Position numbers and translations under genes: made by a program. Of a stretch of 5,931 nucleotides of DNA, positions 1-5,848 are shown one piece after another. The notes below the pieces were generated by a model. The model was not told where the DNA came from, searched no databases, and saw nothing but the letters and a program-made list of their open reading frames with translations. The stretch's first letter is position 1. Every line of letters begins with the position of its first letter. The DNA comes from a bacterium (GTDB lineage: Bacteria > UBP13 > UBA5359). The DNA lies in the NCBI GenBank assembly GCA_028699365.1, contig JAQVUQ010000184.1:1-5931 (forward strand), written 5' to 3'.

Positions 1-1711
1 CCAATCGTTCCATGATGCCGGAGATCCTCTCGCCGCCGAACAATCTCATCAGTTCATCTTCCAGCGACACGAAAAACTTGGAAGCGCCTGGATCGCCCTG
101 ACGTCCCGATCTCCCGCGCAACTGGTTATCTATACGACGACTCTCATGGCGTTCCGTGCCGATGACATACAGGCCCCCCGCATCCCTGACTTTAGCGGCA
201 GCCTCGGGATCCACCGGATAGCCGCCCAGCAGGATATCGACTCCTCGACCGGCCATGTTGGTGGCGATGGTTACGGCACCGGGACGACCTGCCTGGGCTA
301 TGATCTCTGCCTCCCGCTCATGGTGCTTGGCATTCAAGACCTGATGCACCACGCCGCGACGCTTCAACATATCGCTAAGGCGCTCCGATTTCTCAATGGA
401 ACGCGTGCCTACCAGCACCGGCTGCCCTCTGTCGTGGGCAGCTATAATTTCTTCCACTACAGCCCTGAACTTGGAGCCCTCCGACTTATAGATCACATCC
501 GGGTAATCCTGCCTGACCATGGGCATGTTAGTAGGAACAATAACAACTTCAAGCCCGTATATCTTGACGAATTCGTTCTCTTCGGTCTTGGCGGTTCCGG
601 TCATGCCTGCCAGCTTATCGTAAAGCCGGAAATAGTTCTGGAAGGTGATGGTGGCGAGAGTCTGGCTCTCATGCTCAATCTTCACGCCTTCCTTTGCCTC
701 TATGGCCTGATGCAGACCATCGCTGTACCGGCGCCCGAACATCAATCGTCCGGTAAATTCGTCGACGATTATCACTTGACCTTCTTTGATGACATAATCG
801 ACGTCTTTCTTGAAAATGTATCTGGCTTTCAACGCCTGGTCTACGTGATGGTTGATCTCTATATTCTCGGAGTCGGAGAGATTTTCTATTCCCAGCAGAT
901 CCTCCACCCTGGCTACGCCGTCCTCGGTAAGGGTTACGGTCCGTTCCTTTTCATGTATATCGTAATCCTTCTCGACGTGCAGCCTGGCAACAACCGTATC
1001 CACCTTATAATACAACTCGGTCGGCTTGTCACTGATACCGGAAATGATCAACGGCGTCCTGGCTTCGTCGACCAGGATCGAATCCACTTCATCCACTATG
1101 GCATAATTCAGTTCCCGCTGCACCATCTCACTTGGATCGGCTACCATGTTATCGCGAAGATAGTCAAAGCCGAACTCATTATTAGTGCCGTAGGTAATAT
1201 CCGCATTGTAGGCGGCACGCCTCTGTTCCCCGTCCATATCATGCTGAATGACGCCTATCGACATACCCAGCATCTCAAAAACCGGACGCATCCACTCGCA
1301 GTCGCGCCGTGCCAGATAATCGTTGACTGTAACAACATGCACACCGCGTCCGGTCAGGGCATTGAGAAATGTCGGCAGCGTTGCCACCAGCGTTTTCCCT
1401 TCACCGGTCTTCATCTCGGCGATCTTTCGCCTGTGCAGGACTATACCGCCCAGGAGCTGAACATCGAAATGACGCAAGCCTATAGTACGTATCGATGCCT
1501 CGCGTACCAGAGCAAACGCTTCGGGCAGGACGGAATCCAGATCCGCACCGTTTGACAGCCGATCCTTCAATTCTGCCGTTCTGGCCTTCAATCCATCATC
1601 AGTCAACGACTTGATTTCAGGCTCCAGAGCGTTGATGGCCTCGACCATCGCCCTGCCGCGTGCCAGTTCCTTCTCTCCGTTATCGAACATTCGCTTTAAA
1701 AGCGCCAGCAT
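1..1711 (-). CDS. secA: Preprotein translocase ATPase SecA (C-terminus cut by window edge)
   Basis: SecA is the motor ATPase that binds SecYEG at the inner membrane and pushes unfolded preproteins across. Reading the minus strand from the ATG at 1711 gives 570 uninterrupted codons to the window edge. Visible in order: N-terminal [11 protein letters not shown] (26-36); Walker A MKTGEGKT (100-107); [10 protein letters not shown] (128-137); [16 protein letters not shown] (173-188); Walker [20 protein letters not shown] (207-225); the preprotein cross-linking region (about 226-362) with [20 protein letters not shown] (316-335); GMTGTA (369-374); [12 protein letters not shown] (486-497); and the arginine-finger region [18 protein letters not shown] (525-542). 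The rest of the second nucleotide-binding domain, the helical scaffold and wing, and any C-terminal zinc tail lie outside. The start fits family N-termini and has GAGGG about 10 nt upstream. It is probably transcribed from its own promoter, since a strong hairpin separates it from the porin gene. The Val in MAGRGVD, where many SecAs have Thr, is a variant I associate with Chloroflexota-like sequences; this is weak evidence of lineage. Confidence 0.98.
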   Translation of the reverse strand, partial: MLALLKRMFDNGEKELARGRAMVEAINALEPEIKSLTDDGLKARTAELKDRLSNGADLDSVLPEAFALVREASIRTIGLRHFDVQLLGGIVLHRRKIAEMKTGEGKTLVATLPTFLNALTGRGVHVVTVNDYLARRDCEWMRPVFEMLGMSIGVIQHDMDGEQRRAAYNADITYGTNNEFGFDYLRDNMVADPSEMVQRELNYAIVDEVDSILVDEARTPLIISGISDKPTELYYKVDTVVARLHVEKDYDIHEKERTVTLTEDGVARVEDLLGIENLSDSENIEINHHVDQALKARYIFKKDVDYVIKEGQVIIVDEFTGRLMFGRRYSDGLHQAIEAKEGVKIEHESQTLATITFQNYFRLYDKLAGMTGTAKTEENEFVKIYGLEVVIVPTNMPMVRQDYPDVIYKSEGSKFRAVVEEIIAAHDRGQPVLVGTRSIEKSERLSDMLKRRGVVHQVLNAKHHEREAEIIAQAGRPGAVTIATNMAGRGVDILLGGYPVDPEAAAKVRDAGGLYVIGTERHESRRIDNQLRGRSGRQGDPGASKFFVSLEDELMRLFGGERISGIMERL

Positions 1712-1746
1712 GTTTACTATCCCTCGCAATCACTATAAAAACAAAG

Positions 1747-1773
1747 AAGCTGTCAGCAACAAGCTTTCAGCTT
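1747..1773 (-). promoter_or_regulatory. Possible hairpin in the secA leader
   Basis: AAGCTG and CAGCTT form a 6-bp inverted repeat (1747-1752 with 1768-1773) around a 15-nt loop, inside the predicted 5' leader of secA. The loop itself contains AAGCTT and TGCTGA, so other pairings are possible. No secM-like leader peptide is visible before secA. It could affect secA translation, or be chance. Confidence 0.25.
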
Positions 1774-1784
1774 TCGACGCGATA

Positions 1785-1793
1785 ATTATAGCA
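1785..1793 (-). promoter_or_regulatory. Probable secA promoter, extended -10 (TGCTATAAT)
   Basis: The minus strand reads TGC followed by a perfect TATAAT, an extended -10 element, about 75 nt upstream of the secA ATG. A TTGACC lies just upstream but only 10 nt from TATAAT, too close for a normal -35. The hexamer at 17-18 nt is TTCAAA-like and weak, so the extended TG probably compensates. A run of seven C (plus-strand G7, 1796-1802) fills the spacer. Transcription would begin near 1778 and give a leader of about 65 nt. The match is seen in sequence; promoter activity is inferred. Confidence 0.55.
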
Positions 1794-1809
1794 TAGGGGG
1801 GGTCAAATT

Positions 1810-1852
1810 TGAAGCGGAAGCCCCCGTTATCCGTACGGGGGCTTCCGCTTCA
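1810..1852 (-). terminator. Strong hairpin, probable terminator of the SLH porin gene
   Basis: Arms 1810-1827 and 1835-1852 pair without mismatch over 18 bp around a 7-nt loop; the core is GAAGCGGAAGCCCCCG facing its exact complement. It begins 18 bases past the porin stop codon and lies before the secA promoter. Downstream on the minus strand comes AAATTTGACC, with no good U-tract, so it is not a textbook intrinsic terminator. It could instead be a 3'-end stabilising hairpin or a Rho-assisted stop. The inverted repeat is certain; the role is inferred from position. Confidence 0.75.
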
Positions 1853-1870
1853 GAACAGGCCCTCACGATA

Positions 1871-3901
1871 TCAGAATTTTACGCTCAGAGTAGCCTTGGT
1901 CACATTTGATCTACTGTCGAATTCCGGCACGTTATCCGTGTAGTCAAGGATAAAGTGCTGCAGCGCCAGTATACTGTCAGGGCTGAAGCGGTAAGCAATA
2001 CCGAATGACGTCGTATTCTGCCGGCCGTCCACATCGAACGACGCTACGATAGGGGGATTGACGCCATCGTCGAATACATCCACCCCGGCAGCCGTAACCT
2101 TGCGTTGTTTGAACGCACCCAGCAGAGTAAAGGAATCGGAAAGATCCAGTGCCAGGGAGGCCATAATAGTCTGAAAGACTCCGTCATCCAGCGTTGTCGA
2201 CAGAAGCCCGCCGTCGATTGCGGTATCGAGCTCTGCCGGATCAATCTGAGTCAGACGTTCATATCCCAGCGCCGATCTGAAGGCGCCGTCTTCGGCTCCG
2301 CGAAGCAGAAGCGGTGATATCGGACTCAGCAGGTCGGGCCTGGCGGCGTTGATACCGATAGTAGCTCCATAACCTCTGATGTTGTTGTTCAGATCGAACC
2401 TGGGCGCTGTCAACGGATAGAAAAGATTGGGTTGCTGTCCGAAATAGAGAATACGCAGGTCAGGTGCCAGCAATCCACCCATTCCCGGGTCATGTCCGTT
2501 GAACAAAGTTGCGGCTGCAGGATCGCCATAGTAAGCTATGAAGGGATCTACGAGCCCACCGACCTTCAGGTAATAGGCATCCAGCGGCCCGAGTATCGCT
2601 CCTATCTTATAGGCGTTACCGGTGGTCGTACCACCGTTCACTATATCCTCGTTACGGCTGTCTGCGTATTCTCCGTAGACGCCTAAGCTACCGGCCACCA
2701 AGTCGGCATTGACGCTCCAGACCCGGTTTCTGAAAGCCGGCAGGGCTGTCATGCCTACGAATATGGGAGCACCGGCATCGTCATCATTGACAAAAACATA
2801 GTTGCCGGCCACACCCAGAGTGCTGCTCAGCATTACGGCAGCCCTGGCACCAAACAAAGTCTGGTCATACTGCGGCGCGATGATATCCCGGTCGCGAGTG
2901 TTGCTGACCAGGATCTGCGTATCGAAGACTCCCAGCCCGGTACTGAGCTTTGCACCGGTAAAATACCAGTCATTGTAGAATGCGGGAATCTGCTCCAGTA
3001 TGCTTTCACTGCCGTTGGCCAGCGTAAACGGGGTGAACTCGGTATTGAATACGCCGAGGTCCAGCCTGGCATCACCGCTGGTAAGGAACAATCCCAGATC
3101 CGTGTCGAAGTTGTCCAGATTGGCATCGGTCAGGTCTTCATTGACGGCAAAGACCCTGGCACCGATACCAAAGCCTCTACTCACGGCAACGCCCGCCATG
3201 ATATCGAAAGCGGCTCCCGAAGTAAAGCCTTCATCCAACGGACGATCGTACTCGTTGAGCAGCAGGTCTTCAAAGCCGGGAGTTACATCCGTTACATCGA
3301 CATCACGGGCAGTGATGCCTCCGAACATGTTGAACATCAGGCCACCGTCCGCCGGCGGAGGAGGCGCCTGTTCCAGCCTGGTCACTCGCTCCTCCAGATT
3401 ACCGACTCGGGTCTCAAGGGCGGCAAGACGCCTCTGGACATCGTCAACCCGGACTCCCAGAGCCGTCAAATCCGCTCGCAGACTATCCACCAGACTCTGC
3501 AGTCTGGCTATGTCCGCTTTGGTAGCAAGCGTCGCCAGACGATTCTCGAATTCCGTCTTAGTTACGTAATTCTGAAGCGTAGTCTGCAGTTCCGTTTTGG
3601 TCGGATAGTTCTGCAAGGTATTCTGCAACTCCGTTCTGGTCACGAAGTTGGACGTATCTACGTCATCGGGCAGATTTTGGAGCAAACGTGACAGGACCAC
3701 CGCCAGTTCGTAGCGTGTCACCGCCCTGTCGCCGCGAAAGCTGTCGTCGGGATATCCGACGAAGATACCGCGGGTAAAGAGATCGCGTATGGCCTCTACA
3801 GCCCAGTGATCAGCCGGCACGTCATTCGGCACCTGTGCCGATGCCGGTATGATGGTCGCCAGCAGCAGCAGCGCCATCATCAATAAAACATATTTTTTCA
3901 T
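1871..3901 (-). CDS. SLH-domain outer-membrane porin (OmpM / Slp / Som type)
   Basis: The predicted 676-residue protein has the layout of porins that hold the outer membrane to the cell wall. There is a signal peptide (MKKYVLL, hydrophobic core, ASA|Q cleavage near 22); one SLH domain at about 27-74 with DHWAVEAIRDL, GIFVGYPDDSFRGDRA and the TRYE motif; a 13-residue repeat (87-138) running into a heptad coiled coil (about 129-177); a proline linker APPPP (179-183); then about 490 residues of alternating-pattern sequence ending in LSVKF. A C-terminal Phe is the usual recognition signal of the BAM barrel-assembly machinery. In known relatives the SLH domain binds secondary cell-wall polymer or modified peptidoglycan and the barrel acts as a general porin; substrates here are unknown. 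At 676 residues it is longer than Negativicutes OmpM (about 400-450). The ATG has an excellent AAGGAGG site 6-7 nt upstream. The gene follows a long structured leader and ends just before a strong hairpin, so it is probably monocistronic. Confidence 0.9.
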   Translation of the reverse strand: MKKYVLLMMALLLLATIIPASAQVPNDVPADHWAVEAIRDLFTRGIFVGYPDDSFRGDRAVTRYELAVVLSRLLQNLPDDVDTSNFVTRTELQNTLQNYPTKTELQTTLQNYVTKTEFENRLATLATKADIARLQSLVDSLRADLTALGVRVDDVQRRLAALETRVGNLEERVTRLEQAPPPPADGGLMFNMFGGITARDVDVTDVTPGFEDLLLNEYDRPLDEGFTSGAAFDIMAGVAVSRGFGIGARVFAVNEDLTDANLDNFDTDLGLFLTSGDARLDLGVFNTEFTPFTLANGSESILEQIPAFYNDWYFTGAKLSTGLGVFDTQILVSNTRDRDIIAPQYDQTLFGARAAVMLSSTLGVAGNYVFVNDDDAGAPIFVGMTALPAFRNRVWSVNADLVAGSLGVYGEYADSRNEDIVNGGTTTGNAYKIGAILGPLDAYYLKVGGLVDPFIAYYGDPAAATLFNGHDPGMGGLLAPDLRILYFGQQPNLFYPLTAPRFDLNNNIRGYGATIGINAARPDLLSPISPLLLRGAEDGAFRSALGYERLTQIDPAELDTAIDGGLLSTTLDDGVFQTIMASLALDLSDSFTLLGAFKQRKVTAAGVDVFDDGVNPPIVASFDVDGRQNTTSFGIAYRFSPDSILALQHFILDYTDNVPEFDSRSNVTKATLSVKF
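3488..3643 (-). repeat. Four 13-residue repeats forming the porin stalk
   Basis: Residues 87-138 of the SLH porin split into four 13-residue units: VTRTELQNTLQNY, PTKTELQTTLQNY, VTKTEFENRLATL and ATKADIARLQSLV. The (T/K)-T-E-L/F core recurs every 39 bases and decays toward the C-terminus, passing into ordinary heptads. This looks like internal duplication that lengthens the periplasmic spacer between the wall-binding SLH domain and the barrel. Period and units are seen directly; the spacer role is inferred. Confidence 0.8.
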
Positions 3902-3907
3902 TTTTAC

Positions 3908-3946
3908 CCTCCTTCATGGAAATTACCGGATGTTTCCATGTTTCCA
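3908..3946 (-). promoter_or_regulatory. Strong ribosome binding site with adjoining hairpin and 8-bp tandem repeat
   Basis: AAGGAGG (3908-3914) precedes the porin ATG at ideal spacing. Directly upstream, CATGGAAA (3915-3922) and TTTCCATG (3933-3940) form an 8-bp inverted repeat with a 10-nt loop, so the stem abuts the ribosome binding site without covering it. TGTTTCCA also occurs twice head to tail (3931-3946), so the second copy could supply an alternative TTTCCA arm. Such a stem could protect mRNA or tune ribosome access. The elements are seen; regulation is inferred. Confidence 0.5.
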
Positions 3947-3960
3947 CCCGGATCGTACAC

Positions 3961-4077
3961 GCTGACTCGTCCTGAGAACAGCAGATCACACCCCCTTCCG
4001 CTCAAAACGAGGCATATCCGGACATCAAGGCTTGCCCGAAGGCATATTAAAGCCATACCCGCCACCGGGGCAGGTGC
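3961..4077 (-). promoter_or_regulatory. Structured 5' leader of the SLH porin gene, unassigned
   Basis: The 283-bp gap between the LptD-like stop and the porin start holds no gene but several hairpins in minus-strand RNA. (1) GGCU, bulge UUAAUA, UGCC, loop UUCG, GGCA, AGCC (4029-4054): an 8-bp stem capped by a C(UUCG)G tetraloop. (2) GCUG/CAGC closing CUC/GAG with a 5-nt loop (3961-3982). (3) CACC/GGUG (4063-4076). ATATGCC appears twice, about 30 bases apart. Farther upstream an AT-rich tract (about 4080-4140) contains TATAAA (4090-4095) as a possible -10 without a convincing -35; starting there the leader would be about 180 nt. I compared it by eye with c-di-GMP, cobalamin, fluoride and yybP-ykoY riboswitch motifs and recognise none. 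It may be a regulatory leader or simply a stabilising UTR of an abundant envelope protein. Confidence 0.4.
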
Positions 4078-4140
4078 TTTTATTTAGCATTTATACCCAT
4101 TTATGGAGAAAATAATCATTTTTAGAGAAGTTAAATTCAG

Positions 4141-4171
4141 ATAACAACTAACAACCGCGCCCGCAGGGCGC
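4141..4171 (-). terminator. Intrinsic terminator of the LptD-like gene
   Basis: On the minus strand GCGCCC, TGC, GGGCGC forms a 6-bp all-GC stem with a 3-nt loop (4157-4171), followed by GGTTGTTAGTTGTTA, a T-rich though interrupted tail. It lies 13 bases past the stop codon. The segment AGGGCGCTA (plus strand) occurs at 4165-4173 and again at 4179-4187, so the GCGCCC at 4157-4162 could pair with either copy; the second copy overlaps the stop codon. Confidence 0.7.
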
Positions 4172-4184
4172 TAAAAGTAGGGCG

Positions 4185-5768
4185 CTAGTTTCTGAGTAAA
4201 TCGATTTCCAGGCCGAAGGCTTCCGTCCTCTTACGCCAGACGGCTCTGATCTCCACGCAATGGAGATAGCGTCCCAGTGAGAACTCCGTATCCCATATAT
4301 CCCCCACAGAGAGATCGTAGGTCGTTTTAAGACCAAGGCTCCAATCCCTGCCGATGTCCCTGCGTACAGCCCCTTTCAAATGATGAGGTGCACTCAGGCG
4401 ATCGGAAACAAACGGTGTGCTCCCCCAAATCCGGTTCCAACCGTAACCCAGCTCAAAGCCGGCGTGTTTATCAAGTTTCTTTTCATACTCCAGAGCAAAG
4501 CCTATGGAAGAGTAAGCTTCATCCGTGCCGTACCAACTCTTTCCCGCGTTGAGGTAGTATTCGCCTTTCTCTCCGTCTCCCTCAATAATATCCCCGCTCC
4601 TGGCCTGCAGCTTCATGCCTGCCCGGGAACTATGGATATCCGTAGGCAATTCATGGATACTGCCGTAATCCGCTCCAACAATTGCCTTATGCTTCAGCAG
4701 GCTGAACTCTTTAGTAGCAATCGATAGAGAAGGCGCGTAGCTGACCCTGTAATCCGGGTAATCAGGTATCAATCGATTACGATCGACAGCAAAATCCAGA
4801 TCATACGAGGATTCTTCTCTGTGTATATTCAATCTGCCGCCTATCTTGTTGCCTATCTTCAGATCAGCCGATGCCGATGTGAATTCATCCATCTGTTGAA
4901 CGTATACAGTAGAGAGATGCCAACCGTAATAGCCGTCGTAGCTGACAGCGGGCAGCGGCTGTAAATTCTTCTCTTCCTTCATGTTCCAGCGGTACTGCGG
5001 CAAGTAGAATATCCTGTGCCGGCCTATCCAGACGCTGACTCTACGCAAAAGCATGCTGCTGTCAGGATAGTATTCTATGCTCTTTGCCGTCAATCGATAA
5101 TGAGGATGCGCTGCGGAACAAGCTGTGAATGTGCCTTCAACTATGCTTATCAGACGGCGTGACGCCTCAACCTTCTTACCGCTGAAAAAAATGCCCTCGG
5201 CACTTCCTCTGCCGTCGTCTATTACGGCGCGGTCAGCTTTCAGATCATATTCAATTTTAGAGCCGCTGATGACGCGATCGCCGTTAATGATTGAAACATT
5301 ACCCATGGCTGTAACAGTGCCGGCAGCAGAATCGACAACTATGCTGTCTGCCGTCATTCTAACGCCGGCATATTCCATAGAGGCGTTACCCTCTGCCTTA
5401 CCCATACGATGGGACGGATCGTATTCTATAGCATCAGCGTCAAGTTTAAGAAGAGGAGCCTCTTTGCGCTCTTCGAGCGCGTTGTCGGTTGCTTTATCAG
5501 GCACTAAGGCACTAAGGCACAAAGGCACAAAGGGTTGGAGCCCGTTCTTCTGCTTCGAAAGTGCTCCGTTTTCATCGTTAGCAATGATGGAAGCAACATC
5601 ACCAGTGGCAGGAACATCGGGCATGCACATACCGGCCGATGTTACACCAATCATGGTCACCACACCGATTGCAGCAATAATAATTCTTAATGTAAAATGC
5701 TGATTGCGAATTGCGGAATGTGGAATAGTCCAAGCCTGTAATTTTACTTCCACGTTCCGCACCTGCAC
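4185..5768 (-). CDS. lptD: LptD-like (OstA) outer-membrane LPS assembly protein, short form
   Basis: LptD with lipoprotein LptE takes lipopolysaccharide from the LptA bridge and inserts it into the outer leaflet. The 527-residue reading has a hydrophobic export segment (about 28-44, LRIIIAAIGVVTMIGVTSA); a low-complexity stretch with a repeat-coded segment (79-90); an OstA/LptA-like beta-jellyroll (about 106-235, LDADAIEYDPSHRMGKAEGN, MTADSIVVD, SGSKIEYDL); and LptD-type FTACSAAHPHYRLTAKSIEYY leading to GRHRIFYLPQY (249-259). The remaining 260 or so residues look like beta-barrel. C217 aligns with E. coli Cys173 in the SCLPG segment, and C504 (HCVEIRAVWRK) with Cys725 (CYAIRVGYERK), the interdomain disulfide. 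E. coli LptD has 784 residues and 26 strands, so this barrel is about half size. The start is unclear: in-frame GTGs at 5768, 5762 and 5753 all sit in or next to 7-bp repeats, and only 5753 has a fair site (AGGTG, 6 nt upstream). The lptD symbol is tentative; another small OstA-family protein is possible. Confidence 0.75.
   Translation of the reverse strand: MQVRNVEVKLQAWTIPHSAIRNQHFTLRIIIAAIGVVTMIGVTSAGMCMPDVPATGDVASIIANDENGALSKQKNGLQPFVPLCLSALVPDKATDNALEERKEAPLLKLDADAIEYDPSHRMGKAEGNASMEYAGVRMTADSIVVDSAAGTVTAMGNVSIINGDRVISGSKIEYDLKADRAVIDDGRGSAEGIFFSGKKVEASRRLISIVEGTFTACSAAHPHYRLTAKSIEYYPDSSMLLRRVSVWIGRHRIFYLPQYRWNMKEEKNLQPLPAVSYDGYYGWHLSTVYVQQMDEFTSASADLKIGNKIGGRLNIHREESSYDLDFAVDRNRLIPDYPDYRVSYAPSLSIATKEFSLLKHKAIVGADYGSIHELPTDIHSSRAGMKLQARSGDIIEGDGEKGEYYLNAGKSWYGTDEAYSSIGFALEYEKKLDKHAGFELGYGWNRIWGSTPFVSDRLSAPHHLKGAVRRDIGRDWSLGLKTTYDLSVGDIWDTEFSLGRYLHCVEIRAVWRKRTEAFGLEIDLLRN
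5499..5534 (-). repeat. 8-bp tandem repeat inside the LptD-like gene
   Basis: Plus strand: AGGCACTA, AGGCACTA, AGGCACAA, AGGCACAA and a partial AGGG, four head-to-tail octamers. They encode residues 79-90 (PFVPLCLSALVP) of the LptD-like protein, between export signal and OstA domain. Eight is not a multiple of three, so gain or loss of one unit would shift the downstream frame. Octamers of this GGCACAAA type are a familiar source of KAQRHKGTK-like spurious proteins in other genomes (recalled, not checked). At present the frame is open. Confidence 0.9.
5699..5726 (+). repeat. Degenerate 7-bp tandem repeat cluster (copy A) in the LptD-like N-terminus
   Basis: Plus strand reads GCTGATT, GCGAATT, GCGGAAT, GTGGAAT: four heptamers in a row. 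On the coding strand this gives residues around IPHSAIRNQH. This is the same sequence type that yields HSAIRNPQ / MRNAEFG-like artefact proteins elsewhere. The N-terminal stretch of the LptD-like protein before the hydrophobic segment therefore appears built from repeat DNA rather than from family sequence. Confidence 0.8.
5747..5760 (-). repeat. Two further 7-bp repeat units at the LptD-like start
   Basis: On the minus strand GCGGAAC and GTGGAAG sit head to tail, closely matching the GCGGAAT and GTGGAAT units of the neighbouring cluster but in inverted orientation to it. The GTG of the second unit (5753) is a candidate start codon of the LptD-like gene. Confidence 0.55.
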
Positions 5769-5820
5769 TCAAACATTTATCTTACGCCCTCGCATTCAGC
5801 CTTCAGTTCGTTCTATAATC

Positions 5821-5848
5821 ATTCCGCAGTCCGCATGCTGCATTCCGC
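5821..5848 (-). repeat. Degenerate 7-bp tandem repeat cluster (copy B) upstream of the LptD-like gene
   Basis: Plus strand reads ATTCCGC, AGTCCGC, ATGCTGC, ATTCCGC; on the minus strand this is GCGGAAT, GCAGCAT, GCGGACT, GCGGAAT. It is the inverted counterpart of copy A, 94 bp away, so the two could fold into an imperfect stem flanking the gene start. The rest of 5769-5931 shows no recognisable gene or clear promoter; TATAGA near 5811 on the minus strand is a weak -10 candidate only. Confidence 0.8.

Noticed and set aside
146-1555. 469-codon open frame on the plus strand, opposite secA
   Set aside because: It is fully antisense to an intact, strongly conserved secA. The translation shows no recognisable domain, and it is explained by codon bias of the real gene.
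1611-1796. 61-codon plus-strand open frame over the secA start and promoter
   Set aside because: Overlaps the secA start and the TATAAT element, with no ribosome binding site or recognisable product.
3000-3569. 189-codon plus-strand open frame opposite the SLH porin
   Set aside because: The product is Ser/Arg/Leu-rich low complexity, typical of the reverse reading of a coiled-coil and linker region; no separate start signal or homology is visible.
3961-3982. Hammerhead-ribozyme-like CTGA/GAGTC words in the porin leader
   Set aside because: The order and the required GAAA core do not match a hammerhead on either strand; a simple hairpin explains the segment.
5622-5630. Lipoprotein lipobox at AGMC in the LptD-like N-terminus (Cys48)
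   Set aside because: Met at -1 does not fit the [Gly/Ala/Ser]-Cys rule, and the family is not lipidated; signal peptidase I cleavage near TSA is more likely.
5125-5703. 192-codon plus-strand open frame opposite the LptD-like gene
   Set aside because: It is a shadow of the LptD-like frame. Its KALRHKGTKGW segment comes from the 8-bp tandem repeat and is a known artefact type.
5744-5776. Ten-codon minus-strand frame (MFECRCGTWK) with GAGGG upstream, before the LptD-like gene
   Set aside because: Lies in repeat DNA, overlaps the candidate GTG starts in another frame, and nothing beyond a chance ribosome-site match supports a leader peptide.
5702-5848. CRISPR-like short repeat series
   Set aside because: Units are 7 bp, degenerate and contiguous, without unique spacers.
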